From contig NZ_BMMX01000011.1 of the NCBI RefSeq assembly GCF_014646155.1, forward strand, positions 111,272-175,271: DNA of 64,000 bases. The letters are read 5' to 3'. Of the stretch, positions 52,570 through 62,237 are shown piece by piece; the stretch's first letter is position 1, and each line of letters opens with the position of its first letter. A program made the position numbers and the translations under genes. The notes under the pieces are model-generated. The model saw only the letters and a list, made by a program, of their open reading frames with translations. It did no database searches and had not been told where the DNA came from. Origin of the DNA: Mangrovihabitans endophyticus (GTDB lineage: Bacteria > Actinomycetota > Actinomycetes > Mycobacteriales > Micromonosporaceae).

Positions 52570-53451
52570 TTACCGTGCGGCTTCGCCTGGGGGTAGGCCC
52601 GCGAGTTCTTCCAAAAGCTCGTCGTAGTCCAGTAGGCGACGCTGAGCGATCAGTCTGCGGAAGGTCTGCATGGGTGCCCATTTCCTGCCCCGGCGTCGCG
52701 GCAGGTCGACGAGTGTTTCCATGGCCTGTTCCAGGGCCGGCAGGTCCAGGTGGTAGATGCAGTCGACGGACCCGGAGCCGTCGCCGAGGATCTTGAGCAT
52801 GGAGGGCCGAGGCTCCATGGTCACGACGGCGAAGTGGGGCATGCGGCCGCGGCGCTGGGCGACGAGTTTGGCACCTTGGGAAACGCAGTCCTGGGCTCGG
52901 TCGGTCCTCAGCGACCACTTCGAGGACAGGGCGATATGGAGCCGGGAAGGGCTTCCGGGTCTTAGATCTGCGACGGTGACGTCGATGTTGAGAAGGGCCT
53001 CTTCGGGCATCTGCAGCAGAAGCTCGAGGGAGAGGTCGTCTTGAGCCCGCAGCCGCTGCGAGGCCTCTTCCAGGAGCCGTTGCAGGTTCTCCCGGTTGTT
53101 CGACGGGCTCATCGCGGCCACGGCGGCGGCGACCGGCGCGAGGTGCGCGGCGGTGTCGCTGCGGTCGCGGCGGAACCGGGGGAAGACGGTGAGGTGGCGA
53201 TACTGTTCGAACTCTGCGGCCGAGGGGCTGTCTTGTATGCGCAGATCGGGTCGTAGTGAGTGGAGGTGCCGGCGGATGCCGGCCTCCATCTCGGTTCCCA
53301 CGTCGGAGGGGCCGACCTGGTTCGGCGGGACGCCGATCGCCTCGAACAGGGCGTGGCCGAGTTCCTTGGACAGGGCGTCGCTGTTGTCGGAGGTGTTCGG
53401 GTTGCCTCCCGTGCGATAGCCGCAGAGTCGTTTGACGAAGGGGGCCGGCAT
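52570..53451 (-). CDS. NgoMIV-family type II restriction endonuclease
   Basis: 293 aa. LLNIDVTVADLRPG followed by LHIALSSKWSLRTDRAQD (S-x-K, Lys178) is the PD-(D/E)xK-like core of NgoMIV, and RRGRMPHFAVVTMEPRPSML plus SVDCIYHLDLPALEQ match that family. NgoMIV cuts G^CCGGC as a tetramer; specificity of this homologue is assumed, not shown. It lies 73 bp downstream of a NaeI-type gene, with a C5 methyltransferase beyond. Confidence 0.85.
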   Translation of the reverse strand: MPAPFVKRLCGYRTGGNPNTSDNSDALSKELGHALFEAIGVPPNQVGPSDVGTEMEAGIRRHLHSLRPDLRIQDSPSAAEFEQYRHLTVFPRFRRDRSDTAAHLAPVAAAVAAMSPSNNRENLQRLLEEASQRLRAQDDLSLELLLQMPEEALLNIDVTVADLRPGSPSRLHIALSSKWSLRTDRAQDCVSQGAKLVAQRRGRMPHFAVVTMEPRPSMLKILGDGSGSVDCIYHLDLPALEQAMETLVDLPRRRGRKWAPMQTFRRLIAQRRLLDYDELLEELAGLPPGEAAR

Positions 53452-53524
53452 CAGGTCAGCCTTGCACGGGGGCTGGTTGCGCCGTGTGCCCTGTATCGCA
53501 TGCCGGTGGTCCCGCCCGGCCGGG

Positions 53525-54613
53525 TCATTCCACCGACTGGACCGGCAGCGCCGGTGCCGGGACGATCGGGTCGGAGGTCCGGGCTCGGCGCCACCGTCCT
53601 CCTTCGACCTCGACGTACGGCTCCGGGTCGCCCGGCTGCCAGGGCGCCAGGCGTGTGCTGACGAACCGGCCGAGGGTCGGCGCCGGCAGACCCAGGCGGT
53701 GGGCCATTGCCGGGTGCGGGGCGTAGTGGCCGAAGATGACGATGCCCTCCGGCTTGAGGTGCTTGCGCGCGTCGCGGACCCTCTTGGCGCTGTCTACCTG
53801 TTGCGCCGCGGTGAGCACGGTCGCCCGGTTGACCAGTTCCCCGGTGAGGTGACGGAACAGGTTGGTGACCGCGGTCTGGCCGCGGGTGGCGTAGGCGATG
53901 AGGTCGAGCTTCTGGGGGTCTTGGACGTGGAGCAGGGTGTTCTTCACCAGGTCGGCCCCGGGCTGGATCCAGAGGATGTGGTCGCGGCCACGGTCGTTGA
54001 GGCGGCGTTTGCCGTCACGTTGTCTGCCCATGGGCCGCAGCACGGCCTCACTGATCCGGATCAGTCCGGTGGCGAAGCGGGCGGTGTAGTCGTTGGCCCA
54101 CACCACGAGGGCGATCTTGTCGCCGCGGGTGTACATCTCCTGGGGGATCTCCCAGTCGTACAGGTTGAGTGACCACTTGCAGTCGACGTCGACGCCGGCG
54201 ACGCGGTAGTCGAGGTCTTCGCCGTCGAGGAGTCCGAGTTCACGCTGCAGCCAGATCTCGACCAGGGTCCCCACGTGCGTCTTCTCGGTCTTGTGCAGCT
54301 GCGTGTATTCCCACCGCCCGGTCCGCTGCCCGTCGTAGATCTGATCCAGCGCCTCGCGGATCGCGTATCCCGTGCGCACACCCGTGGGGTCGAGCCGTTC
54401 GATCTCGGCGCGGACCGACCACAGTTGCGGGTCCTCGGCCGGGGTGGGCGGCCGGGCGTCCGTCTTCGGCGCCACCGGTCCTTCGGAGTGCCGCGGGCGG
54501 TCCTTGGGCTTGGGCCGAGGCGGCAGGACGCGGCTGCGCGTGACGCGCAGGATGGCGGGCTCGGAGCGAGACGACGCCTCGTCCTCGAAGAGACCACGTT
54601 GGGTGTAGGACAC
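53525..54613 (-). CDS. NaeI-family type II restriction endonuclease
   Basis: 362 aa with a ~60-residue Pro/Arg-rich extension before the NaeI domain. All five known NaeI catalytic positions (T60, E70, D86, D95, K97) are found at a constant offset of 49: Thr109, Glu119 (VGTLVEI), Asp135, Asp144 and Lys146 (VDVDCKWS). The C-terminal GQTAVTNLFRHLTGELVNRA matches the second, effector-DNA domain. NaeI recognises GCCGGC and needs two sites. It is upstream of the NgoMIV-type gene on the same strand. Confidence 0.92.
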   Translation of the reverse strand: MSYTQRGLFEDEASSRSEPAILRVTRSRVLPPRPKPKDRPRHSEGPVAPKTDARPPTPAEDPQLWSVRAEIERLDPTGVRTGYAIREALDQIYDGQRTGRWEYTQLHKTEKTHVGTLVEIWLQRELGLLDGEDLDYRVAGVDVDCKWSLNLYDWEIPQEMYTRGDKIALVVWANDYTARFATGLIRISEAVLRPMGRQRDGKRRLNDRGRDHILWIQPGADLVKNTLLHVQDPQKLDLIAYATRGQTAVTNLFRHLTGELVNRATVLTAAQQVDSAKRVRDARKHLKPEGIVIFGHYAPHPAMAHRLGLPAPTLGRFVSTRLAPWQPGDPEPYVEVEGGRWRRARTSDPIVPAPALPVQSVE

Positions 54614-54789
54614 GCAGCGGAGAGTGCCGGCACGGGCGGTTCAGGGTCAAATACCCGAGCCGTCGACGCGTTCGTCGGCCGTCTCGACACCCGTTCTGCC
54701 GGGTCGCCGGCGCACCGGCCCGGACGTGCGTCGAGACGGTCGGCGGCTGCGGTGAAGTCCGCCGGTCGCCTCGCGCGGGCCGCCGCGGG

Positions 54790-55893
54790 TCAGTTCAGGT
54801 GATTCCTGACGTGGCGGGCGACGGCCGCCGCCAGCCCCGACGGGACGGCGTTGCCGATCTGCTTGGCGATCTCGGTCTTGGACCCGCACCAGACGAAGTC
54901 CTTGGGGAAGTCCTGCAACAGTGAGGCCTCGTAGTGGGTGATCACCCGGTTCACCCGCCGGTTCGGGTCGTGGGGATCCCATTGCGGGTGCAGGTACTGC
55001 CCCTTCTCAGGCTTGAAGAACTCGGTGCGGATGGTCAGCGAGGGCGCGTCCCAGCGCATCCGGCCCATGACGTCGGTCGTGCCGGTCTTCTTCTCGCGCC
55101 AGCACCGTGAGAGCAGGCGGTCGGGCAGGTTGAACCGGCCGCCGCCGGGAGGGACGTGGTCGTAGCGTTCCAGCGACAGCGGGGTAGGTTGCCGACCGAA
55201 ATGAATGTCGCGGCCTTTGAACTGTCCTCGGAAGCGTCGACCGAAGAAATCGGTCCACATGTCCGGCAACTCCGTGCTCGCGGGTCGTTCGTCGAGTCCC
55301 GCGATGCGGCTGCGCACCGTCTCCCACGGCTTGAGGCCCGCGGCGGGTACCTTCGCGTGTGTCGGGGTCGGCAGGGAGATCTTGCCGATGCGCGAGCCGA
55401 TGACGATGGTTCGGGGCCGGCGCTGCGCGACGCCGTAGTCGGCGGCCAGCAGCACGCCGGGGGTGAGTTCGTAGTCCTTGATCATGCCGTGGTCGGCCTC
55501 CTCCATCAGCAGCTGGAACTCGCTGCTGCGGGAGAATCGGTCCACGTTCTCGATGACGAAAACCTGCGGCCTGGCGACCTGCACGAAGCGCAGGTACTGC
55601 TTCCACAACTGGTTGCGGGGGTCGTCGACGTTCTTGCTGCCGAGGTTGGAGAAGCCCTGGCACGGCGGACCGCCGATGATCACGTCCGCGGACGGGATCG
55701 CGTCGTTCTCGATCGTGGCGATGTCGACGGGATGGGTGTGCTCCTCGCCGAAGTTCGCGGCGTAGGTCGCCGCGGCGGCCGGATCGTGCTCCACGGCCAT
55801 GAGCGGTTGGAAACCCTCGCGGCGGAACCCGACGGTCATTCCGCCGCACCCGGCGAACAGGTCGATCAAGCTCGGCTCACTCACGTGGAGCAT
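54790..55893 (-). CDS. DNA (cytosine-5-)-methyltransferase
   Basis: ATG 55893 gives 367 aa. Motif I DLFAGCGGMTVGF, motif IV GGPPCQGFSN with catalytic Cys78, motif VI VIENVDRF, motif VIII AQRRPR and motif X IGNAVPSGLA are in order. The target recognition region (about 200-310) should match the neighbouring restriction enzymes, so GCCGGC modification is the simple prediction. The gene is divergent from vsr with 52 bp between them. Confidence 0.94.
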   Translation of the reverse strand: MLHVSEPSLIDLFAGCGGMTVGFRREGFQPLMAVEHDPAAAATYAANFGEEHTHPVDIATIENDAIPSADVIIGGPPCQGFSNLGSKNVDDPRNQLWKQYLRFVQVARPQVFVIENVDRFSRSSEFQLLMEEADHGMIKDYELTPGVLLAADYGVAQRRPRTIVIGSRIGKISLPTPTHAKVPAAGLKPWETVRSRIAGLDERPASTELPDMWTDFFGRRFRGQFKGRDIHFGRQPTPLSLERYDHVPPGGGRFNLPDRLLSRCWREKKTGTTDVMGRMRWDAPSLTIRTEFFKPEKGQYLHPQWDPHDPNRRVNRVITHYEASLLQDFPKDFVWCGSKTEIAKQIGNAVPSGLAAAVARHVRNHLN

Positions 55894-55945
55894 GGTAGAT
55901 GCCTTTCCGCTGGACATCGCCCCGGCGCGCCGTGGAGTAGAACAC

Positions 55946-56413
55946 ATGTCTGACGAATCGTGGGCCTCGTCACCCGGAGTGCGTAGATCCATGCAAGCCA
56001 ACACGGGTCGTGACACCAAACCGGAGTTGGCGTTGCGTCGCACGGTTCATGCCCTCGGGTTGCGGTACTACGTGAACCGGCGGCCGATCAAGGCCGTACG
56101 CCGGACCGCCGATCTGGTGTTCCCCCGCGCACGGGTGGCGGTGTTCCTGGACGGGTGTTTCTGGCACGGGTGCCCGACGCATCACACCGTGGCCAAGACC
56201 AACGCGCAGTTCTGGGCGACGAAGGTGGCGACCAACCGTCGACGCGACGCGGAGACCAACGCTCGCCTCGCCGACGCGGGGTGGACGGTGATCAGGGTCT
56301 GGGAGCACGAACCGGTCGACGAGGCGGCGACACGCGTGAAGGACGCCGTCGCCCGTGCGCGGCCGGCGGCGGGCCGGGTGGACGACCGTCGCCGACGGTC
56401 GACGGGGCGGTGA
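55946..56413 (+). CDS. Very short patch repair (Vsr-type) endonuclease
   Basis: ATG 55946 gives 155 aa. Core residues: NTGRDTKPELALRR, TADLVFPRARVAVFLDGCFWHGC (Asp56, His74) and GWTVIRVWEHE. Vsr nicks next to T-G mismatches that arise by deamination of 5-methylcytosine, protecting sites of the divergent m5C methyltransferase. A hairpin terminator follows and separates it from the convergent Z1 gene. Confidence 0.95.
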   Translation: MSDESWASSPGVRRSMQANTGRDTKPELALRRTVHALGLRYYVNRRPIKAVRRTADLVFPRARVAVFLDGCFWHGCPTHHTVAKTNAQFWATKVATNRRRDAETNARLADAGWTVIRVWEHEPVDEAATRVKDAVARARPAAGRVDDRRRRSTGR

Positions 56414-56488
56414 CATCGTTTTTTCGAACGGAACGCGGCAGTGATACCGCGCCGACGGCACGTTTCAAGTCGGACGCCCGCCGGGGAC

Positions 56489-56525
56489 GCGCCGTAGGGC
56501 CGAACCTGCGCCGGCCCTACGGCGC
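56489..56525. terminator. Bidirectional terminator between vsr and the Z1 gene
   Basis: GCGCCGTAGGGCCG and CGGCCCTACGGCGC form a perfect 14-bp stem with a 9-nt loop. It lies 4 bp after the Z1 stop and 75 bp after the vsr stop, in a convergent gap. Confidence 0.85.
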
Positions 56526-56528
56526 CGG

Positions 56529-59500
56529 TCACTCGAGGGGGACGACGGCGTCTCCGCGGGCCGCTTCGCGGCGTACCGACCATTGGATGACCGACCTGCC
56601 GTGTGGGGTGGCGGTGACCGGGGCCGCCAGGGAGATGAGGGTGGCGATGTCGGCCGGGTCCGGTTCTTGCGGCAGATCCGCGGCAGGGCTCGGACCGTCG
56701 CCTCTGTCGCGGATGTCCGCGGCCAAATAGATCAGTGCTGCGGCCCGCCTGCCGTCGCCGTCGCGCAGGGCGGCGGCCTGTGGATCGACGTCCGCGAGGT
56801 CCGCGCCGGCGATCCCGGTGGGCGTGGCGCGGTGTTTGGCGTCACTGCCGACGAACTCGCGGCGAGGAGGCATGCGCCGCTTCCTCGTCACGATCTGGGC
56901 GCCCGGCAGTCCGGGAAGGTCACGTTCGATGACTCGGCGGGTCAACTGCGGCCACAGCAGGACGACGTCCTCCAGACGGCCGTCTTCGATGAGCCCACGG
57001 TAGAAGCGGATCATCGGACGCAGGCGGTTCTCCCACTCGTCCAGCTCCCAGGCCAGCTTCTCGAGGACGTCGACGAACTCGGTCGCCTTCACGGTTCCGG
57101 TGCGGGCTTCGAAGGTCGACGGCGGGTCTTCCGGCTTGCGTCGTGCGGCGACGAACGTCCGCGTGTCGGTGAGCGCCGTGAGCATCGGCCGCACCAGGCG
57201 GTAGTTGTTCCTCTTGCCCTGCACGTCGTCGCGGGAGGTCAGGCCGTACAGGTCCCGCAACTTGCCCGCGTCGCCGGAGCTGTCGACGTAGGCGTTGAAC
57301 ATCTTGTTCCGTGCCGTCGGGCGTAGGTAGGGCAGGTGTTGGCTGACCAGGGGCGGAACCTGCCACGGCTCGACGATCGGGTGCCCCTCGTCGTCGAAGC
57401 CCTCGTACTCCTTGAGCTGTTCGCGCATGGCCACCTCGTCGCGCATGAGCCCTTCGAAAGCCTCGTACAGGTCCACGCGGTGGGGCCCGTCGGGGTCGCG
57501 GCGGATGAACAGGCGGACCAGGTCCTTGAAGCCCCTGCGGTAGCCGAACCAGCGTCCGGCCTGCATGAGGGTGTCCGCCTGGAGCGCCTTGCGGGTGTAG
57601 AAGGAGATGGTCAGCCCTTCGACGGTGAAGCCGCGGGAGAGTTTCGCGCCGCCGACGAGGACCCGCCAGACGTCGTTGCGGTCGAAGTCGAGATCCTGCT
57701 GATGCTTCTGCACGTCCTGGTCGCTGTTGACGACCAGGACCGGATCGCCGACCTCCTCGATGCGTCGGCGTGCCTCGCCCAGCGCGTCCACCAGGGCGTC
57801 GAAGGAGGCAGGGACGGGGAATCCGTCGGCGCGGGCCCGGCACACCGGCCCGTAGTCCTCGTCCCACAACCGGCGGAGCCGACGGGCGGCTTCCGGCCGG
57901 TCGTAGCGGGCCGTCTTCCACACTTGGCGTACCAGAGCGGCCTGCTCGCTGTGCTTGTCGGTGCCGGTGGACTCGTGCACCAGCATGGTGTGATGCCGGT
58001 AGGGCGGCTGACCGTTGTCCTCCCGGTAGACCTTGACCGCGCCGGCGAGGACGAACGAGTCCAACGCCGTCAACATCTCGGCCTCACGTTGCCCCCGGTC
58101 CGCGGGCTCCTCCGAATCCGGCGGCGGTCCGACCGGGCGTACGAACGCCCGCTCGTTGGAGGTGGCCGGATCGTCCTTGTCGTCCTCGGTGTTCCACCCG
58201 ACGTCGTGGAACTCCTGCACGCCCATGTAGTCCGGCGGCGGGTCCAGCGTGACGATGAAGTTCTTGGGGAAGATGTCGTCGGCGTCCGGGTCCACGAAGA
58301 AGTTGGCGAACGGGGTAGCCGTGTACATCACCAGCTGACCGCGCTGTAGGTGTCGGAGCAGGTCGGTGATGCCTTTGTTGATTCTCGTCCGTTCGCCGGG
58401 TTTCTTGACCGGGTTCTTGGTGTTGATGGAGGCCAGGTCGGACTCGTCGTCGATGATCAGGGCCGGGATCTCTTTGAGCTTGTCCCGCAGGGGCTTCAGA
58501 TCCTGGATCAGCTTCTGCAGCGCGTTGCGCTCCTTCTTGACCACGAAGAGCTGGACGTCGGCCGGGAGCAGGTTCTCGGGGTCGTAGAAGGGCAGCTCGG
58601 GGCGGCGCAGATGCAGGCGTAGGCGGCTGCGTCCATGCTGGAGTCGCATGTAGTCGCGGTGCAGCAGGGTCATGCGTTCGATGCCCGGGTAGCCGCGGGT
58701 GGAGAAGTCGGGGCCGTGGCTGACGAACTTGCCGTCGAGCCAGTCCTTGTCGTCGGCGTAGTCGAACTCCTCCGCCGCGCCGCCGTCGGCCAGACCGCGG
58801 GTGAGGTTCTCCCGACCCACCAGCTCGCGGTCGAGGCGGCGCTGGGTTTGCGAGCGCAGCAGTTCGATGGTGCCGGTGAGTATGATGACCAGCCGGTATC
58901 CGGCGTCGACGGCCTTGGCGATGACACCGGTGAAGTTGGCGGTCTTGCCGCTCTGCACGTGTCCGACGACCAGCCCCTTGGACTGGTAGCTGTCTTGGGC
59001 GCTGGGATCGGACAGCCGTTGGACGACCTCGGTAGTGGCCAGGTCGAGCGCGGTGACGGACTCGGCGTTCCAGCCCTTCTGCTCCAGCAGGTACGACTTG
59101 TAGTGCGGCCAGTAGAACGCCATGTCGTACTGGCGCTGCCGGGTGTACCAGGGCTCCCACCGCAGGCCGACGGTGGTGTGCCGGATCGTGGCCACCGCGG
59201 CCGACGCCGTCATCGCCTCGGCGACGTCGTTCGAGACCCTCAAGAGGCGGTACACCAGGTCGCGGCGTTCGACCGTGCGCGGCTGCGTGCGACGGCCGGC
59301 GTCCCAGGACGGGTCCTGCGCGTAGTCCCAGTCGGCCAACGCCAGCGCCAACGCCCGCACGGCGGCGTTCTGCCGCTGGTCGTGTGTCCGTAACAGATGC
59401 ACCAGGTCGTCGTCGGTGACCACTTCGTCGTCCTCGCGGTCGATGTTGACCCGCTTGAGCAGGTCCGCGGGAGCCTTGGCCTGCAACGCGGCGACGGCGG

Positions 59501-59540
59501 CGCTCAGATCGTCCTGCCAGTCCTCGACGGGTTTGGGCAC
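56529..59540 (-). CDS. Z1-domain helicase-like ATPase
   Basis: 1003 aa. GLVVGHVQSGKTANFTGV is a Walker A (Lys199) and LIIDDESDLASIN a Walker B-type DES box (Asp364, Asp365, Glu366). GGAKLSRGFTVEGLTISFYT and MQAGRWFGYRRGFKDLVRL are the C-terminal helicase motifs of the Z1 superfamily. Such proteins are encoded with GHKL ATPases and restriction-type nucleases in defence loci. It is the third gene of an operon, 5 bp after the PD-(D/E)xK gene. Confidence 0.93.
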   Translation of the reverse strand: MPKPVEDWQDDLSAAVAALQAKAPADLLKRVNIDREDDEVVTDDDLVHLLRTHDQRQNAAVRALALALADWDYAQDPSWDAGRRTQPRTVERRDLVYRLLRVSNDVAEAMTASAAVATIRHTTVGLRWEPWYTRQRQYDMAFYWPHYKSYLLEQKGWNAESVTALDLATTEVVQRLSDPSAQDSYQSKGLVVGHVQSGKTANFTGVIAKAVDAGYRLVIILTGTIELLRSQTQRRLDRELVGRENLTRGLADGGAAEEFDYADDKDWLDGKFVSHGPDFSTRGYPGIERMTLLHRDYMRLQHGRSRLRLHLRRPELPFYDPENLLPADVQLFVVKKERNALQKLIQDLKPLRDKLKEIPALIIDDESDLASINTKNPVKKPGERTRINKGITDLLRHLQRGQLVMYTATPFANFFVDPDADDIFPKNFIVTLDPPPDYMGVQEFHDVGWNTEDDKDDPATSNERAFVRPVGPPPDSEEPADRGQREAEMLTALDSFVLAGAVKVYREDNGQPPYRHHTMLVHESTGTDKHSEQAALVRQVWKTARYDRPEAARRLRRLWDEDYGPVCRARADGFPVPASFDALVDALGEARRRIEEVGDPVLVVNSDQDVQKHQQDLDFDRNDVWRVLVGGAKLSRGFTVEGLTISFYTRKALQADTLMQAGRWFGYRRGFKDLVRLFIRRDPDGPHRVDLYEAFEGLMRDEVAMREQLKEYEGFDDEGHPIVEPWQVPPLVSQHLPYLRPTARNKMFNAYVDSSGDAGKLRDLYGLTSRDDVQGKRNNYRLVRPMLTALTDTRTFVAARRKPEDPPSTFEARTGTVKATEFVDVLEKLAWELDEWENRLRPMIRFYRGLIEDGRLEDVVLLWPQLTRRVIERDLPGLPGAQIVTRKRRMPPRREFVGSDAKHRATPTGIAGADLADVDPQAAALRDGDGRRAAALIYLAADIRDRGDGPSPAADLPQEPDPADIATLISLAAPVTATPHGRSVIQWSVRREAARGDAVVPLE

Positions 59541-59545
59541 GCTCG

Positions 59546-60523
59546 TCAGCCTCCCTTCACGAATCGGTCCGCCGGGGCCGGCGGTGTGTCAGGGGTCAGT
59601 GAGGTGACGTCGATCGTGTAGTCCACGTCGACGATCAGTTCGGGACGGACACAGGCGCGGGCCACGACGGCACGGTCGATCACGGGGAAGCCGTCGTCGA
59701 CTCGATAGGCGGTGGGGATCGACCGTGTCACGAGCGGGTCGGGGTAGAGGCTGCGTTCGGCGTCACGCCATCCCGCCTGCGTCAGCCCGGCGTCCAGACG
59801 TCCTCGGGCGCCGCCGGCGGCGGCACGGACGACGTCGATCAGATCACCGAGTGTGCGGCCGGTCGCCGTGGACGCCGAGGTCACTTGCACCGAGACCAGC
59901 CATAGCGGTGTCTGAGGTAACGGCGTCAGCTGCTCCAGGCCGCCGATGCGATGCCGCCGCCGTTCCGTACGCGTCGTCTTGATCTCGAAGCAGCCGGTCG
60001 GGAAGACGAAGTCGTGCTCGTTGCCCTCGAAGCCCTTCCAGGCGTCCACGACGCTCCCGGCCGCTCCGGCCGCCATGCACGACCGCAGGAACAACAGCTC
60101 GCCGAAGAGCCCAGTCTGCCGCTCGGCCGACAGACCGCCCCCGGTGGACACCAGATCACGGAACGTGTCCAGGGCTGACCGGACCGCGTCCGCGATCGGG
60201 AGCCTGCCGACCTGGATCATGTCGGCGATGTCGGTCAACAGCAGGTAGGCCTCCGGCCCACGGTCGGCGTAGTCGACGGTCACCTCCGACCAGGCGCGCC
60301 CCCCGTCGATCACAATGGCCGCCTCGACTCGACGGTAGGCGGACAACTCGGGCAATTCGTCGGCCGACCGCGGTGTTCGCAACGACATCGACCGCCTCGG
60401 CGGATCGAACACGATCCGGCACTCGGGTTCACCGGCCACCCGGATCACCGAGGGCTTCGCGCCGAGATACTCCTCGAGCGCCGAACCCGTCAGATGCCGA
60501 CCCGGCTCCGCCGAGGGGCTCAC
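59546..60523 (-). CDS. PD-(D/E)xK motif nuclease-like protein (DUF4420)
   Basis: 325 aa. GLFGELLFL (Glu142) is followed by GNEHDFVFPTGCFEIKTTRT, a D-x8-E-x-K active site (Asp171, Glu180, Lys182), the DUF4420 signature. It is probably the nuclease of the Z1/GHKL system. It overlaps the GHKL gene by 4 bp upstream and lies 5 bp before Z1, so stoichiometric production is likely. Confidence 0.92.
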   Translation of the reverse strand: MSPSAEPGRHLTGSALEEYLGAKPSVIRVAGEPECRIVFDPPRRSMSLRTPRSADELPELSAYRRVEAAIVIDGGRAWSEVTVDYADRGPEAYLLLTDIADMIQVGRLPIADAVRSALDTFRDLVSTGGGLSAERQTGLFGELLFLRSCMAAGAAGSVVDAWKGFEGNEHDFVFPTGCFEIKTTRTERRRHRIGGLEQLTPLPQTPLWLVSVQVTSASTATGRTLGDLIDVVRAAAGGARGRLDAGLTQAGWRDAERSLYPDPLVTRSIPTAYRVDDGFPVIDRAVVARACVRPELIVDVDYTIDVTSLTPDTPPAPADRFVKGG

Positions 60524-62106
60524 ACCTGATCCCGGTAGCCGTATTCGGCCTGGACCGCGGCTCCCAGCACCGCGTCCCAGATCTCGATCAGATCCTTGTC
60601 ACGAGGACCCCAGTGGTGGCCGCGGAAGTGTTCCTCGGTCAACAGGAACACCAACGTCTTCACCAGGGGCGCGTCACTCAGCCCCGTACGCCCCCCGGTG
60701 AGCATCGGCCGGTAGAACTGGTTGAGGAACACCGTGCGTTCCTCACGATCCAACTCCAGGAACCTGTCGGCGGGCATGCGCCGCCAGCGGATCTCGATCG
60801 GGTCCTCGTCCGTGCGCAGGGGCACCTCCGCAGAGATCACCCGCCGCACGTCCTTATGCAGGCCACGAGACGGTTCGATCACTGGACGGCGGGTGCTGCG
60901 CCGCTTCCGCGACTCCGCCAGAACCTCCTCGGCACGCTTCACATACCGCTCGAAGGTCACCCCGTCCTCGTCGACGGCCGAGGCGCCGGCCACAGCCAGA
61001 CTCAGCTCGTGCGAGAAGACGATCCCGCTCTTCTCCGGGTTCATCCGGATGTGCGGGGCCACGGCCGCCCAGTCGTCGATCATCACCCGCGCCAACGCCC
61101 GTGTCTTGTCAACGGTGATCACGTCGTTCCAGCCGCCTACCTGCAACAGCCGGTCGTTGCGGTAGATGTAGAAGCCCTGGAACTCCCTGCCGTCGCGCCC
61201 GTACAACCGAAACGACGGACCGCTCGACTTGGGCGGCACCACGTGACATTCCAATCGGAGCGGCCGCTCGGCGCCCGCCACCGTCGCCACCAACTCCCGG
61301 GGATAGCCGGCCACCGCGGTGGCGGCGAAACCCAGCGGGTCCACCGGCGCCACCCGCTCGGGCGGGCCGGCCTCCTCAACGTCCCGGTCGTACACCTCGA
61401 CCTCCACCCGCAGCCGGCCGTCGGCCAGCATCCGGTGATAGAGCAGACCCAGGTGCATGCGAAGCCGAGACCGCGACTCGGCCAACCAATCCCGCTCGTC
61501 CAGGTCGTTGATGCGAGGAAAACGCGTGTCCGACCACCGCACACAGGTCCCCCGACACGCGTCCACCCGCCGCAGACCGCCCGCCAACTCGCCCTCGACC
61601 ACCGCCGGGTCCAGCACGTCACAGCTATAATCGCGCTGAACCTCCGCCTTGCGCAGACGCCGGCCGTGGAACGCCCCGTCGCCCGGCGAGGTGTACACCG
61701 CCAACGTGTCCGCGTGGCTGAACGAGGCCGCCTTCAGCCCGATTCCGAAGTGCCCCTGATCACTCGAGGCGTAGTCACGCTGACGACCGAGCCGCATCGC
61801 CTCATCCGCCTGATGCTCGTCCATGCCACGACCGTCGTCCACGACCGTCAGGGCAACCGGCTGACCGCCTTCGACCTCGAACCGGACCACCACCCGCGCC
61901 GCCCCGGCGTCGACACTGTTGTCGACCAGATCCGCGACCGCCGACTCCAACGTGTGATGCATCCCCAGGCTCTTGACCAGACCCGGATCCGGCTCCAGGA
62001 CTCGACGTTCCACAACACCCGAAAGATCACTCACAGCACCCACGTGCACACCATACTGACGATCACGGACGGCAACACCGGAACCGTTCAGCCCATCGGC
62101 CGGCAT
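60520..62106 (-). CDS. GHKL (MutL/MORC-like) ATPase of the Z1 system
   Basis: 528 aa; GTG 62049 may be the true start. The Bergerat fold is clear: VADLVDNSVDAGA (Asn63), VVDDGRGM (Asp91) and GHFGIGLKAAS lid. A middle domain has FYIYRNDRLLQVGGWND, typical of HSP90/MORC-like ATPases in restriction loci, and IRMNPEKSGIVFSHEL follows. ATP-driven clamping of DNA to recruit the nuclease is the likely role (inference from MutL/MORC). First gene of the three-gene operon. Confidence 0.92.
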   Translation of the reverse strand: MPADGLNGSGVAVRDRQYGVHVGAVSDLSGVVERRVLEPDPGLVKSLGMHHTLESAVADLVDNSVDAGAARVVVRFEVEGGQPVALTVVDDGRGMDEHQADEAMRLGRQRDYASSDQGHFGIGLKAASFSHADTLAVYTSPGDGAFHGRRLRKAEVQRDYSCDVLDPAVVEGELAGGLRRVDACRGTCVRWSDTRFPRINDLDERDWLAESRSRLRMHLGLLYHRMLADGRLRVEVEVYDRDVEEAGPPERVAPVDPLGFAATAVAGYPRELVATVAGAERPLRLECHVVPPKSSGPSFRLYGRDGREFQGFYIYRNDRLLQVGGWNDVITVDKTRALARVMIDDWAAVAPHIRMNPEKSGIVFSHELSLAVAGASAVDEDGVTFERYVKRAEEVLAESRKRRSTRRPVIEPSRGLHKDVRRVISAEVPLRTDEDPIEIRWRRMPADRFLELDREERTVFLNQFYRPMLTGGRTGLSDAPLVKTLVFLLTEEHFRGHHWGPRDKDLIEIWDAVLGAAVQAEYGYRDQV

Positions 62107-62237
62107 CCACCGGACAGGTGGCGGACTCCATCGACCCCCTCGGTCCCAACGAGGTCATCGGACGGGTTCACGCGCCGTTCTGAACTCGGGCGGCACTGGA
62201 ACATCGGGTCCACGGCTCGCTCCAGGAGCCGCGACCC

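Noticed and set aside
52154..62106. Avoidance of GCCGGC expected from the restriction enzymes
   Set aside because: GCCGGC is common in the window (for example in the hairpin near 56510), so no depletion is evident by eye; methylation would make avoidance unnecessary anyway.
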